Positions 38,138 to 51,180 of a stretch of 64,000 nucleotides of DNA are shown in pieces. How positions within the stretch are numbered: position 1 is the first letter of the stretch; each line of letters opens with the position of its first letter. A program made the position numbers and the translations under genes. The notes beneath the pieces are model-generated. The model saw nothing but the letters and a program-made list of their open reading frames with translations, was not told the origin of the DNA and searched no databases. The DNA is from Seriola aureovittata (lineage: Eukaryota; Chordata; Actinopteri; Carangiformes; Carangidae): contig NC_079374.1 of the NCBI RefSeq assembly GCF_021018895.1, positions 7,591,712 through 7,655,711 of the forward strand. The letters run 5' to 3'.

Positions 38138-40311
38138 ACATGAAAAGGAAAGAAACGATGGGTTGATTTTGACATTTTCACCGTACTAAAGAAACGTCCA
38201 AATCAGGAACACCGAGATTCTCATTAAAAAGAAAAGTTTATATTTCATCCTGAGAAAAAAATAAACTTCAAGTACCGTCCTCAAAATACTTCACACATCA
38301 CAACGCACAAGACGGTCAAAGCACATTAGTGTCATTGTCCTCAGTGCCCAGCAACAGAGAGGAAGAGGAGAGGAGCTTTAATAATGTAAATGTTATTAGT
38401 CTCATGTGACTTAATCTCTTCATTTGCACTGAGCATGTGGATCATGGGAATTCACTTCTTTCATTAGTGACTGAGTGTGTGTATGAGTGTGTATGTGTGT
38501 GTTTGAGTGTGTACGACTGTGTATAGTGCCGCCTAGTGGTCACTGACTGTCACTGAGGAGAACACACAGCTGTCTCTGGTGAGAGGAGCCTCAGTACATC
38601 CAAACCATGAAGTATAAACAGTGACATTCTCTCAAGCTCAGTCTGAGAAAATCATAAATCATTTCATTATGTAATTTACTTTGGTTCTCCTTCTGACTCC
38701 TCCTGTGTGTTTCTGATCATGTATTTTTTTTAGCTGCCTTTTTTAATTAATGGATTGATTTTGTCATTTTTTTCTTTCAATTTAATTTTCTTTAAAAAAC
38801 AAAGTAAAAATAAAGAACAAACAAACAACAGAGTTGGACTATGGCACAGCATTAACAATCACTGTTTCATTTGTTAGTCTCACGGGAGAAGATATTATTG
38901 CTAATTATTGGGTGCCATTTTTTTTCCCCAAATATTTTTGTCCATAGTTTTAGTTTGTTAGTAGTTTGTTCCATTTCACATGCTTCCTTTAATCTGTCCA
39001 CTTTCCTATGGGAGGAAGGTTCTTGCTCGGCCAATGTCCAATTACAAATGTCTTTAATAAGGACAAATGTGTAAAAGTCTTCAGGGATTATTGCTCCAGT
39101 TAGCGTTTGTTTATTTTAAAGAAGAGCATTTAAAATGTGTGTGCGCTTTCACCTTTGTACATAATGTATGTGTTTGACACTGGAAGAAATTAACACATTT
39201 ACTCAAGCAGTGTAGTTGGTTTCAGTTGAACTTTTTGTTGCTATAGCAACCACTCTTGTCAGAGTGATTTGGCGTTTAACAAACATTGTTTAACCACCAT
39301 TTTGTCAAATCAGTGACCAAGCAAATGTTAACGAGCAACATATTTATTCTTCCTTGTTGGAACTCCATCTATAGGTTACTCTGTTATTGTAGCAGCTTTG
39401 TGTCCATTAATTCCTCATTTATTTTTCTGCAATCAGTTTATATAATAAGTTAAATTTTACAGTTACATTTTAAGTACCTCAGTTTACTGTTTGGCTAAGT
39501 GTTATGTATTTTACTGTGTACTTTCACACTGTTCACTGTTTATGAGTTACTGTATTTACCTCCTATTTGGGTGTCTTTTTGTCTGATTTATAAATACCAT
39601 CACTGAATTTATTGTCCTGTCTTCAACCTTTATTGGAGGTGTGTTAGCTTGCTGCATACTATAGCGGTGCAGCTACACACAGTGAGTGGGCAGAAGAACC
39701 CTTCTACATTTTAGAGAGAAATATTGTCTTTTTGGTAACGCAGCTATGAGGACATTTTAAGAGTTAATTATAACTTCTCATACATTACATGTTATATCAT
39801 CACAATTACATGAGTGTCATTCATTATCTCTTTACATAGCAGCCTCCTCTGATTGTTCAGTTTAATGTAACATTTTCAATGCTGATTTTTACCTATAATG
39901 GAGTATTTTTACACTGTTTTATTGATATATTTACCTAAGTAAAGGATGTGAGCTCTTGCATAACTGATGAGATACAGTTTTATGACAGTGTGCAGATTTA
40001 GTGCCACTGAAGGAGTTATTTTGATTTTTAAAAATATTCAGGAAAAAATAGAAGAAAGGAAAAGGAAAGAGAAGAAGACAAGATATTTTGACTTTATAGC
40101 CTGATTCATCCCAGCAATCATCCCTGTGATCCCTGTAAGTTGAAGAACACACAGTAATTCATACAAATAAGTGATTCCAGTTTCTTTAACAGTTACTGAT
40201 TGAGGGGCTCACATATCGTGTTGCCTGTCCCCCTGCAGCACAACTGTTTGTACTGGCTGTGATGTCATCTGACCTGAATGCTGATAGGCTGCTCAGCCAG
40301 CCAGGTCACTG

Positions 40312-40312
<1 letters not shown>

Positions 40313-40379
<67 letters not shown>

Positions 40380-40381
40380 CG
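40313..40381. repeat. (CA)n microsatellite
   Basis: One ACC interruption; followed at 40,449-40,487 by (GA)n. Confidence 0.95.
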
Positions 40382-40451
40382 CTCAGCCTGGCCTGCAGAA
40401 GCTGAGTTCAGGCCAAAGAGCTTTTCATGGTTGAGCGAGCATCACGTAATG

Positions 40452-40489
<38 letters not shown>

Positions 40490-40811
40490 AAAAGAAAGAG
40501 GGAGACAGCCAAAGACATGACCATTCAGGTTTAGTGGTGAGTGTGTGTGTGTCTGTGTGTGTCTGAGTGTGTCCAGCAGAGAGAGATTTAATCTTTAATC
40601 AGTGTTATTGTAGACTGTACACTGATATGGACCAACAGTATGTAATTACAGCTGTTTCTCACACACACACAGACACACACACACACACACGCACACACAT
40701 ACACACACACCTGTGTATGTGGGTGTGCATATCAGTGTGAGATTGTCTTTCTGTTTCCTGTCTCTCCTGATATCATCGTCCCACATACTGTAATTAGGCA
40801 TGTTTGTATGT

Positions 40812-40905
40812 TAATATCATATTATATTATCTCCTATCATAATATATTATCTCATATCATATAATATTATATCATGTAATTTCATATCATATCATATTAT
40901 ATTCA
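40812..40905. repeat. AT-rich (ATATC/ATATT)n pentamer repeat
   Basis: tatcatattatattatctc-like words repeat through about 95 bp. Confidence 0.75.
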
Positions 40906-41489
40906 ACTGATGTTTTCTGTAGTCCAACCTAAGAGTCAGCTCCACTCAGGGCTAAAATAGTAGATTTTTTTTTATTAGAATGGAAGTGCATTGTGTTTTT
41001 GATCAAGAAAGTAAGGACAACAATCTGAAACACCACACTGAAACATCAACACATGAAGATGTCACCACCAGATTTCATGGAGACAGATACTTTGAGAGAC
41101 TATACCATCAAATATGATGCAGTGATAAGAGTCAATGCAGGCAAAATTTGATGGTGTCTTTGAGAAATGTCAGTGTGGTTTCAGAGCAGGGCTGTGTCCC
41201 AGTTAAATGACCTGCTGCTGTCTGCTCCACTTTAACTCCTTTACATCTCACAGCACACTCTCACTCTGTTGACCAGCAGTTTGACTTTAAAAAAACTGGG
41301 TCTGAATCACTGAAGACGCTCTGAAACTGTTCCAGTCACATCTGATCACAGAACCGTAGAGGGCCAGGCGATGTGAAAAGCGTTAACTATGATCTCACCA
41401 GCAGAGGGCGCTGGAACAACTTTCTATCCTGCTGCAATGATTAAACCATGAAAAACAATCAAAATACTGCCTTGCCCAATAGCTACCGA

Positions 41490-41690
41490 TATCAATGAGG
41501 GAAAATTTTTCATTTTGGGATTTGATTTCTAGCCGAGATTTAGACAACAATATCAATACCACTCTCGTGTCTGTCCATATGACGCTATAGCTAACAGCCA
41601 GTTTATCAGTTAGCTTAGCTTAGCATGAAGACTACAAGCACAGGGAAGCAGCTAGTCTGGCTCTTTCAAAAGATAACAAATGAAACCATG
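41490..41690 (+). repeat. Dispersed percomorph repeat 'ttagcttagcttagcat' family, copy b
   Basis: attttgggatttgatttcta, ccactctcgtgtctgtccat, agttagcttagcttagcatg, aagactacaagcacaggga and agctagtctggctctttcaa follow the family order. Confidence 0.75.
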
Positions 41691-41694
41691 GATG

Positions 41695-41925
41695 TTACAC
41701 TGCCAAATTTTGTGCCAATCCACTTTCACCAGATAAGTAAAAACTTTGACCTGCTGGTGGCGCTAGAAGAATAGTCAGGGCACCACAAAAGTCAGGAGGA
41801 TTCATCCTCTGGGCACCATGAATGTTGGTGCCAAATTTCATGACAATCTAATAAATAGTTCTTCAAATGTTTCAGCCTTGACCAAAGTGGTGGACCAACG
41901 ATGTAATGCATCACTTAGCAACCGA
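41695..41925 (-). repeat. Dispersed percomorph repeat ('atgaatgttggtgccaaatt' part), copy b
   Basis: gtggcgctagaagaatagtc, ggattcatcctctgggcacc and atttcatgacaatctaataa correspond to the reverse strand of the '...gccatgaaatttggt...' repeat family. Adjacent to the previous repeat. Confidence 0.6.
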
Positions 41926-42407
41926 CAGGTGTTGAGGCGGAGCTAACAATACTCAGAGAGTGTAAAACTGCAGTGATGATCTGAGTTAATACAGAGAAAG
42001 TTTATCCTTTTGAGGGTAAATCTGAGAGCCAACACACACACACACACACACACACACCACACACACACACACCACACACACACTGACCTCTCCCAGGGGC
42101 CAGCAGCTGTTGACGATGCATGAGCCAAAGTCACTCTCACTGAGCGGACAGACAGTCACAGACAGACTTTACAAATTAAAGTCCTCTTTAGCTCTTAATG
42201 TCCCTGTGGTTACCATGACAACTTGCATGACAGACTGCTGTCTAGGTATTTCCTCTCATGCAGGTACAGAATGTTTTTGCATGTCTGGTGTAGTCTTTGT
42301 GCTGTGTTCAAGTGCAACTTTTAACAGGAGACAAAATATGGGATTCATCAGTCACCATCAGCAGCGTACACCAGGAGCAGTACAAGCTCTAGTAGCACTG
42401 GTCCTAC

Positions 42408-42524
42408 CTGCAGTTGTGCTTGGTGCAGCGTTGAGGGCTGGGCTGAGGCCTGGGGTCGGAGTTAGTCCGGCAGGCTGAGATCTGAGCCCTGTGGCCTGTG
42501 GCAGAGACCTGGACTGAGCCCCTG
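42408..42524 (-). CDS. znf385: znf385 exon 4 (linker)
   Basis: Codes a linker rich in Pro, Ala, Thr and Ser (AQSRSLPQATGLRSQPAGLT, then PTPGLSPALNAAPSTTA). Donor ACTGCAG|GTAGGA, phase 1. The acceptor is the tandem TTCCAGCAG, so the exon starts at 42524 or 42521. Supported by exact phase to exons 3 and 5 and by good sites; no domain. Confidence 0.78.
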
Positions 42525-42574
42525 CTGGAATCAAACACATCACATTAAAACCCATTTAAACACATAAAGGGAGC

Positions 42575-42855
42575 TGACAATAATAAACCACTGCTGCTAC
42601 TGGTGCTATTACTGTTATTACTCCTGGTGCTACTGTTAATGCTACTGCCACTGATCCTGATAACACTGCTACTACTGCTGTTGCCATGGCTGCTACTGCT
42701 ATTGTTGTTATAACTACTACTACTGCTACCACTGCTGCAACTACTACCGCTACTGCTATGACTAATGCTACTTCTGCAGCAGCTACTAGTACTACTACTA
42801 TTATTGCTACTGCAACTACTAAAAATATTACAGCTGCTTAAAGTTCTGCTAAAAG
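42575..42855. repeat. Degenerate (CTA/CTG/ATT)n trinucleotide repeat just upstream of znf385 exon 4
   Basis: actgctactactgctgttgc-like DNA in intron 3, ending about 50 bp before the exon 4 acceptor. The Ser/Asn open frame across it is an artefact. Confidence 0.85.
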
Positions 42856-43053
42856 TTATTGTCTTCCGGTGCACACAACTTATGATCACTATTACTTAAT
42901 CTTTAATTTCAAAAGTCCCTTCAGGTCTCAGGAGCTCTCTGTTCCCAGTTACACAGATAATGTTTTTTACTGCCTCCTAAGCTAATTGTTGAAAACTATC
43001 CATGCAGATACTTCTGCTACTACAGTCACATGACAGTAGTGGTTGTAATGTAC

Positions 43054-43197
43054 CTGCCACATGTTGTCCCTTCTCTCCAGCCTGGAGCTGTCGCACTCTC
43101 CGAAGGTGAGACCGGCCGTTGTAGTGCAGCTGTGCCTGAGCATCGGAGGTCAGCTGCAGGTTACACACCTCACAAAGCGAGTAGGCCCCACCCTGAC
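43054..43197 (-). CDS. znf385: znf385 exon 3 (zinc finger 1)
   Basis: Acceptor TGTCTCAG|GTCAGG and donor GTGGCAG|GTACAT. Codes GQGGAYSLCEVCNLQLTSDA, then QAQLHYNGRSHLRRVRQLQA. Finger 1 has C54, C57, H70 and H76. It matches CEVCNIQLNSAAQAQVHYNGKSH of ZNF385B, the extra N-terminal finger absent from short ZNF385A/D forms. A second AG five bases into the exon (GTCAG|GG) would break the frame. Confidence 0.9.
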
Positions 43198-43317
43198 CTG
43201 AGACAAAACAACAAGGATGGGTTATATAAGAAAACTACAAGGATGAGTCAGACTATAGGGATGTAATGTAATGACAGGAGATAATGCAGAGCACTGGTGC
43301 AGGAACATGTCAGTCAC

Positions 43318-43455
43318 CTGGAGACGGAGCGTGCTGGACGGAAAGACTGATGCTTGTAGGTGTGGGTGTGTCCATCAGCTCTTGACACATCCCCCCAAAG
43401 GCAAAGATCTGCCCACTCTCCAGGAGCTGAGAGGGGCTGAGAGGAGTCTTCATCC
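43318..43455 (-). CDS. znf385: znf385 exon 2 (start codon)
   Basis: Acceptor CCTCAG|GG then ATG at 43453-43451 (GG at -2/-1). Codes MKTPLSPSQLLESGQIFAFG and GMCQELMDTPTPTSISLSVQ then HAPSP; donor TCTCCAG|GTGACT, phase 1. The first 45 residues have no known domain. The start is chosen because it is the first in-frame ATG after an in-frame stop in exon 1, and all downstream exons stay in phase. A different frame of this exon is also open, but only this one joins finger 1. Confidence 0.82.
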
Positions 43456-45478
43456 CTGAGGAAAAAGGAGAAAACACTGATGTTGGAAACCTTCAATATT
43501 AATTTATAGGTGACATAAGTAAGAACCAGTTCAACAATACACCAGATGCTCACACATAATGATGAATTAAAACCTTACGAGCTCTGAGATTTTTTCCCCC
43601 TCTACAGTAACTGTAACTGAAATCATGTACAGTCCTACGAACAAAATGCCAGGGGGCGGTTAACTGCACAGCACAGGAAAGAAGTGTTGTTATGTGTTTT
43701 AGATAAGGTTGAATATAGTCCATTTCATGTTTCATTGCTAATTATGTAATAATTATGTACATCATTTCTGGTGTGCTCATTTGGATGGATGATTATAAAA
43801 AAAACTCCAAGCTGTTCAATGTTTTGTGTCAGATTTTATTTGTAAAATGGGACAGAACATGTTTGTTGCTCGACAGAGAATATAGAAAGTGAGCTACAGC
43901 AGTTCACCAAGTATCCGTGTGAGTAGTCACTATCTCATCAAACTTCCAGAGCCAAGTATTTAGCTAACACACTGATGAATTTCGCTGTGTCACTTTCAGT
44001 TGTGACCTGCTATGACAAGGTATAAATACGAATGGGATTTCCTACAAACACCATATCTGTCAATAGCAGAGACAATTGTTTTTATTTTCTCCAAGACGTT
44101 AGCAAAGTAATACTGAGAAACACCACAGCAATGACAGCAGCGATCCAACACAGCACGACTCCATGCAATGCCGATATAAAAGGTGACGCTGGACATCCAA
44201 AAGACCAAAGTAACGACCACAAAGAGACACTCGCTGAAGGACAGACAGGAGGACAGACGGGTGGACGGATAGACAGGTATGAGGCCTGAATGACACCGGA
44301 TTCAGAGCATGCTAAGCATCAAACACTCACAGGGAAAGTGATGAAATAATGAGCAAGAGGAGAGAGGAAGGATGACATATGACATATGTGTGTGCTTCCA
44401 GTGTACTGCGTGTGTGTGTGCGTGTGTTAGTCAGTCCATGACCGTGTCCATCTGTTGTCGTGTCAGCTCTGCCAAGTCACATGACCTCTCCCCGGACCGA
44501 CACATACACACACACATTTTTTTTCATGACCTACGTACATCACTACTGTACATACTGTATCAAAATTCACCTCACTTTGGCTCATTAAGGTATTAATGGT
44601 AAACCACTGAGTATTGGCTCAGAAGACGCTGTCAGGTAATGGTAATATTCATTTCACATGGTGGAGCAGCTGCTGGTGGTCGTACAGCCTGCACTGGAGA
44701 AGAGATCCAGGTCTCTATATCTCCAGTATCAACATCAACGTACCAGCTGAACCAGCTATGCTAAATGCCAGACATTTAAGTCCTCTGAAGCGAATGCATA
44801 ATTTATCATTTATACATTTATAACATTAACCTTTAATTAGGCAGCAACTACTGTTACTCCATGAGGTTTTCTTGCTCCTGGAACCTGAAAATTTCAGTCT
44901 CACTACAACTTTTTATATAAACAGGTGCTGAGGCTCATGGGTACTGTAGTATTTAGAGTATTTCCACATACCAAACTAAGATAAAAATGTGTGAAAATTT
45001 GTAAGGAAGGTGAAACATCTGTAACTGATGGAAATGCAATGGGAAAGTTTAATTATCCCGGTGACTCCACTGCTTTCACATTACCTGTCTGTCTCTACCT
45101 GACTGCCTCTCTCTCTCTCTCTTCCAGCTGGTTGTTAGTAGTCGACTTTATGTTCTGCAGACAGCTGGTTAATCTGCCACTGTGATGAATTAGCTACAAA
45201 ATGCACACACACACACACACACACACATACACAGAGCCAGCTGATGCTGACATCAGCTTTAGCGAGGGAAGGATTAAATATATCTGCTCTATTGAGCTGG
45301 GAATTACACAACACACACACACATAGGTAAATACACACACACACACTTGCTCACATACACACATACATAGATTAAGATGCATACAAAGAAAGAGCAAGTC
45401 AGTGAACTGAGCATTCAGCAGCAAAATGAAATGAAATATGTGCATTTACCTTTACTGTAATATGTTGTGTAATGTGTT

Positions 45479-45480
<2 letters not shown>

Positions 45481-45560
<80 letters not shown>

Positions 45561-45583
45561 TGTGTGTGTGTGTGTGAGTGTGA
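45481..45583. repeat. (TG)n microsatellite
   Basis: About 40 perfect units, then TGAG-interrupted units. A smaller CA patch at 45,200-45,360 precedes it. Confidence 0.95.
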
Positions 45584-46834
45584 GTCTAATCCAGGCTGAC
45601 CAGGCAGTCAGTAATCAGAGAGGCTAGCAGCTGTGGGTTATAATCCCTCACACACATACACACTCATACCCATACACACACACACACACAAGCAACAATG
45701 TGATTCCTGACTGAAGAGGAAAAGCCGAAATATTTCCTTCAGTGTGATAAAAGCAGGTCGGAGCTTCACAGCAACCTGAAGAAGGGAATGCTTCCATTTT
45801 CTAAGACTTCAAAGAGACTCAGCAGAGTGTAAAGAAACACTTCACAGAGTTTCAGTCTCATCTCCGTGTCTTTAATGTCAATACACGGTAAATACAGTCC
45901 CTCATCTCTCTCAGAGTTAGCCTGCTTACCTCACCTGTGCATGACAGCTACTTCGCTGAACTGCTGCAGCGCTGCTGCTACAAGCTCCATCTTTCTACAT
46001 CTATCTTTCTATCTTCTCCTCTGTTCACTTCTCCCTGAACATGTTCTGTCCCTTCACTTCCCCAGACCTGCCATTCTCCATCCGCCCACTAGATGTCCCC
46101 GACCTTGCTCTCTGTCCCCGTTCCCACTTGCTCACCTGTTTTCTGTTTGTAATCACGTGAGTCTCCCTGCCCGCTCACACACCTGAACCCAGTTCCCTCG
46201 TCACCCTAGCTACTATTTATACTTGCCAGCAGCTCATTGTCAGAACGTTTGTTTATGTTCCAGCCTGTTTTCCGAATGAATCTGCAACCTGTTCTTGTTT
46301 CCTAGAGTTTTCTCTGTACCTGGTACCTGTGTTTATTATCATGTGGCCTGTTCCTGCCGACTCACCTGCCTGCTTGTCAGCCACCAGCCTGTAAACCATA
46401 TTTCATATGTCAAAAGCTCATAAGACTTTGCCTTTGATAGTGGCCATAAACAGTAGAAGGTTTGATTTCATTTCATTATAAATGTAATCTATATTTAGTT
46501 GACAATGACTATATAGTAGACATGTAGCTTCCACTTTCTCCTTTAATATAATTGTTAAAATTGTCAAAAAAATAATTATATGTATATTTATTATATTCAG
46601 ATAAAGCTTAGATTTTGAAACTATAGTGAATGGTGTCATTTTTTGCGGGTTTGACTGAATATGAATTTTACTGAATTATGAAAATTACTGAATATTTATG
46701 AAAAATGATAGATGACGCTCCACCGCAGCGAGGCTTGAGCGGCGTCTCACGCAGGCTGTGTGGCTGAACCTGTAAACATGGCGCCGAAATGTGACGTCTG
46801 GGCATAATGCATCATTTGGAAATACAGTTCAACT

Positions 46835-47140
46835 TAAAGGGGATTTTGGGAAATACGCTTATTTGATTTGAAGAGCTAGATGCAAAAAATGATGTGTGGT
46901 AAATATAAAGCTACAGCCAGCAACTGGGTAGCTTAGCTTAGCATGAAGATGGGAGACAGCGGGAGACAGCGGGGGACAGCGGGAGACAGCGAGAGACAGC
47001 GGGAAACAGCGGGGGACAGCGGGAGACAGCGGGAGACAGCGGGAGACAGCGGGAGACAGCGGGAGACAGCGGGAGACAGCGGGAGACAGCCAGCTTGGCT
47101 CTGTCCAAAGGTACAGAAAGAGTGGTAGTTTTTAGTCAAC
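46835..47140 (+). repeat. Dispersed percomorph repeat 'ttagcttagcttagcat' family, copy c, with a 10-bp minisatellite
   Basis: ggattttgggaaatacgctt, aaatataaagctacagccag, gtagcttagcttagcatgaa and, after the array, agcttggctctgtccaaagg give the family order. Between them gggagacagc is repeated about 14 times (46,949-47,090) with few variants. Confidence 0.8.
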
Positions 47141-47911
47141 GTAGGTGTACAGCCGGTTGGTGCTGGTGGATTTACAAACAAGACGTGTTTTAGGAAAAAC
47201 CAAAAATACAAAATTACATTTTTCACTTGAGGTAATTTTTTTAAATTTATTTATTTATACCTCAAAGGGGAAAACCATTTCATTAATAGAGCAGATCTAT
47301 TTGACTGTAGAAAAATAGAAACTTCAGTTGAACTACTGCCAGCTCCATCCACCATGGTGCACTTCCATTAAAACTATTTGACTTTTGTTGTGTGAAAACC
47401 TTTTATTTCCCAAATGTATGTCAGCTTTTCAGGAACTAACAGGCGACTGGAGAGTGTGTGTGATTGTTCAGTGGGGTGTGGAAGCTTTTATAAACCGTTG
47501 TTCTGGCCTGAAGAATTTTTTTTTTTACAACCCTTCAACTTGTGTGACAACATGGAAAATCACTAAACATGGAGATCGGGGGTTTTCAGCATCAGATATG
47601 TCGTCTAATCTCATCTTTTCTTGCTCGCACACTATGCCGACGAGTGGACAAACGAGGAGCTCAGCTGATAGGTCGAAAGCCCTGAGTCCTGTTGGTGTAA
47701 AAGATAAAGAGGAGACATTGAGGGGGGGCACTAATATCTGTCCCTGTTCCCTGAAAGAGACTCTACAACACACACACACACACACACACACAGTAACCTG
47801 GGGGGACGACAGGACAAAGAAACTAATGGAGATGTGAATAGACAGAGAGAGAGGTCTAAGAGTGGCTGTCTCTCACCCTGAGGCCAATAGCTGGTAATGA
47901 CAGTGGTCAAA

Positions 47912-48087
<176 letters not shown>

Positions 48088-48380
48088 AAACAGAGCAGTG
48101 GCCAGCAGCACCAGAGATGCTGAAACAAACCACTAGATACAGTTTGATGTTTGTATGTTCGTCCCTGCAGGAGTCGGAAGAAACTAGTTCACAGTTTATG
48201 AGGTGATACACACTGATATATGTCTGCAGAGAATGGTCCAAACAAGAAAACATATTACCATTTTTCCCATAAAGTAATGCTTCTTAGAGCCAGTGATAAG
48301 TTAAATCAAATCAAATCTTGATTTAATAAACCCTTTTCCCTACAGATACATCCACATCTGCACGTGCTTCGTTTCTCTTT

Positions 48381-48615
48381 AAAGACGTTCTCGGTGGGGG
48401 CGTCGTGTGGCGTAGTGGTCTAAGCAGGCGCTCCATGTGTAGAGGCTACAGTCCTCGCTGCAGCTGGCCCCGGTTCGAGTCCCGCATCGGACGGCCTTTA
48501 CTGCATGTCATTCCCCCTCTCTGCCTCCCCATTTCCTGTCTCTCTACTATCCTGTCCAATAAAGGCATAAAAAGCCCCAAAAAATATACTTTAAAAAAAA
48601 AAAAGACGTTCTCGG
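48381..48615 (+). mobile_element. tRNA-derived SINE with intact target-site duplications
   Basis: Pol III A box (tggcgtagtggtctaagc) and B box (ggttcgagtcccgc) head the element, followed by the body cattccccctctctgcctcc, cctgtccaataaaggcataa and a poly(A) tail. It is bounded by the identical 14-mer aaagacgttctcgg at 48381-48394 and 48602-48615. Element proper is 48395-48601. The tRNA-type head and unmutated boxes suggest a fairly young copy. Confidence 0.9.
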
Positions 48616-50219
48616 GCAGAGCCTCCTCCCAGGCTGTGTGTGACCTCCAACAGGCTCCACAAGTTCAAATCTCAGCAAACCATTTCATTTTCTAACCTCA
48701 AAACCTAAACTGGAGCAGCTCTGACCTGAAACCACAAATGAAACACTGGATTTATGGAGCTTGTTGGGAGGAAGACCTACCTGACAGACTGAATTCAGGG
48801 CATAAAACTTTTCTACGCAAGGTTAATTTTCCTGGCTCACTCTTGACACAGCCACCAACCAACTCACATTTTCCTTACAAAACAAATGTTGTTAAATGAT
48901 GATTCTAACCTGAACTAAAGCATGTCTCAGAGAAAACTCGCCGGGTCTGCTGCAGTAAAAAAAGATGCACAAAGTCATTTTATCAGTGGTGCAGTTCATA
49001 GATACTGTGATCTAATGTTTGTCTGATCCCTGGGATACATCACCATACAGACACCAAGCTGAATTTGTCTTGTGTGGATGGTCTGTAGCTATGAGAGACA
49101 TCAATGTACAGCAACGAAACACAATCAGACTGAAAAAACATCTGTCCAACAAAACGTGTTACCAACACGGAGAACTTAATCACACACAGAAATATACAGC
49201 AAACACAAAACAAGTTTCCTGAGGACGCTAAAAGCTGATGCACTCATTTTGGCGTCATCGCCACGCCAACGTTGGATCATGTGACACACACTGTCCCGAA
49301 GACACACAATCATTACACCGGCTGTAAAAAGATTCATTTTTCTGAAAAGACTTTTCCCAAAAGGACTTGTACTATCTGGATTTTTATCAATTCAGCCCAA
49401 TGAAATATGTAAACTCTAAGAGCGGCAGCAGAAGTCTCTACAGCTGTGCTTCAAAGGAGCTCAGCTACAGCAGGACACGATACTCTACGGGCCAAAAAAT
49501 GTGAAAGCCCAAGGAAGTTAAAAAAAACTTTGATGAAAAAAAACTTCAAGAATGAATGAGGCAGCACCTTGACTGATTTGACTAGATTTTCTTAAACGGG
49601 AATGTAGGAGCCAGGTCTCTGATGAGGAAAAATAAAGGCGTGGAATAAAAAGAGAGAATCTCTCTGATACTGCTGCATCCATTTTGGTTGTCAAAGTTTC
49701 AGCTTATTCATTGATAAAAACATGGAAATTGCATCACTCACGTCCTTATCAACCAATGCTGATTACCAAAACGCATGAAAATGACCAAATTGCAGGAAAG
49801 AGCAAGCGGGGTTTTTCTACTGCGACTGGAGGCAAGTCCGAGAATGTTACAGGTGTGCAGGTGGAGTACACTTTACATACACCCATGGTTGTGGCTCATG
49901 GAGATATTTACTCCATGACCGCACACTGTGTACGCTACGCACTGAAATGATATCTGCATTGTGAAATAACTGAAATAAACTATTTCCTGTATTTCATTCT
50001 TCTGCTTATGTGTTGACAAACTGCTGAATATGTTTCTCAATTCGCTGTCAGGGCCACAGTCTGTATCACCTTCTGTTGCAATTTGAAATCTTTAAACGAA
50101 AACTCAATGAACCTGGAGGAATGTGTTGGAAACAACGGCAAAGAACGGCATTAGATCTAAAAAGATATTTAAAAAAGATTACAACAAAAAACATCGGTTT
50201 CAGTCTCACTGAAGGCAGG

Positions 50220-50274
50220 AGGAGGGGGGTGGGGGGGTGGGGGGGTGGGGGGGGGGTGGGGGGGTGGGGGGGGT
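50220..50274 (+). repeat. G-rich run with GGGGGGT units
   Basis: Eight or so G-tracts of 4-8 G separated by single T's; strong G-quadruplex potential on the plus (non-transcript) strand. Confidence 0.9.
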
Positions 50275-50466
50275 AAGACGTGAGGTAGCGAGGGAACTGA
50301 GGAGCAACATTTGCTAAATGGAAAGAACCCACTGAGCCAGACAGGTGGAAACACAGGTTTGAAGACAGTCCAGCTTTCTGTCCGTCTGTTTTCTGGTTGT
50401 CAAGGAAGCGCTGTGTAGTAACACAACCAGTGATGTCACTGTGGTTTGTCCACTGGGAAACTATGA

Positions 50467-50506
<40 letters not shown>

Positions 50507-50819
50507 CAGATGAAAGGTAACCTGCGGTCTCTCTGTTCTCCGTCCACATCCTCGACCAGGTTGTTTCTAAAAAAGTTCTTTGTCTAACAAAATGAAAAAA
50601 AAGAAAAAGTAGAAGTAAAAACAAACAAAAAAAAACTTCTTATACATCTTTGTCAAACAGTGAACTGGTTCATCGGCCTCTGTGTCAGGTCAGCAGTGTG
50701 GCTGGATGACACACTCTGCATTTCAACACATTTAAAGTTTTTGTTTTTGTTTTTTGGTTTTTGTATCGTTAGCGATGAACTCCAGATTCAGGTTGCCCAA
50801 GGATTCACAGGAACGCAGG

Positions 50820-51180
50820 ACAAGGAACAACCAAAAACACAATGACCACAAAGAGGCATAAAACTATCACAGAGAGACAAAACAGTGTCGCACAATGACA
50901 ACAAAGAGACAAAAATTTACCAACAAAAGACACAAAACAACCACAAGGAGATGCAAAACTAAGTAAAGTAAATAAATAAGTAAAATGTATTCGTCCACAT
51001 AATCCACATGATCCACATAAACGGCACAAAGCTAAGATCGCTAATGCAAAAAACGCTGTACACATGAAATACACAATTAATTCAGACCTGGTACAAACAA
51101 CTGACAAAGACACAAAACGACCACAAAGAGACGAAAGACAAAAACAACCATAAAGAAAGAGGAAATAACAGACAAACAAA
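50820..51180. repeat. Degenerate tandem repeat, unit about 21 bp (agacacaaaacgaccacaaa)
   Basis: aaaacacaatgaccacaaag, aaagacacaaaacaaccaca and gacacaaaacgaccacaaag units; reverse-complement of the array at 19.2 kb. Interrupted at about 50,960-51,095 by unrelated sequence. Confidence 0.75.

Noticed and set aside
42040..42110. Extra znf385 exon on the minus strand (ending TGGGAGAG|GTCAGT)
   Set aside because: Exons 4 and 5 already join in phase, the donor is weak and no homology supports the peptide.
48405..48490. tRNA gene
   Set aside because: A and B boxes are present, but the sequence continues into a SINE body with poly(A) tail and flanking duplications; it is a SINE head.
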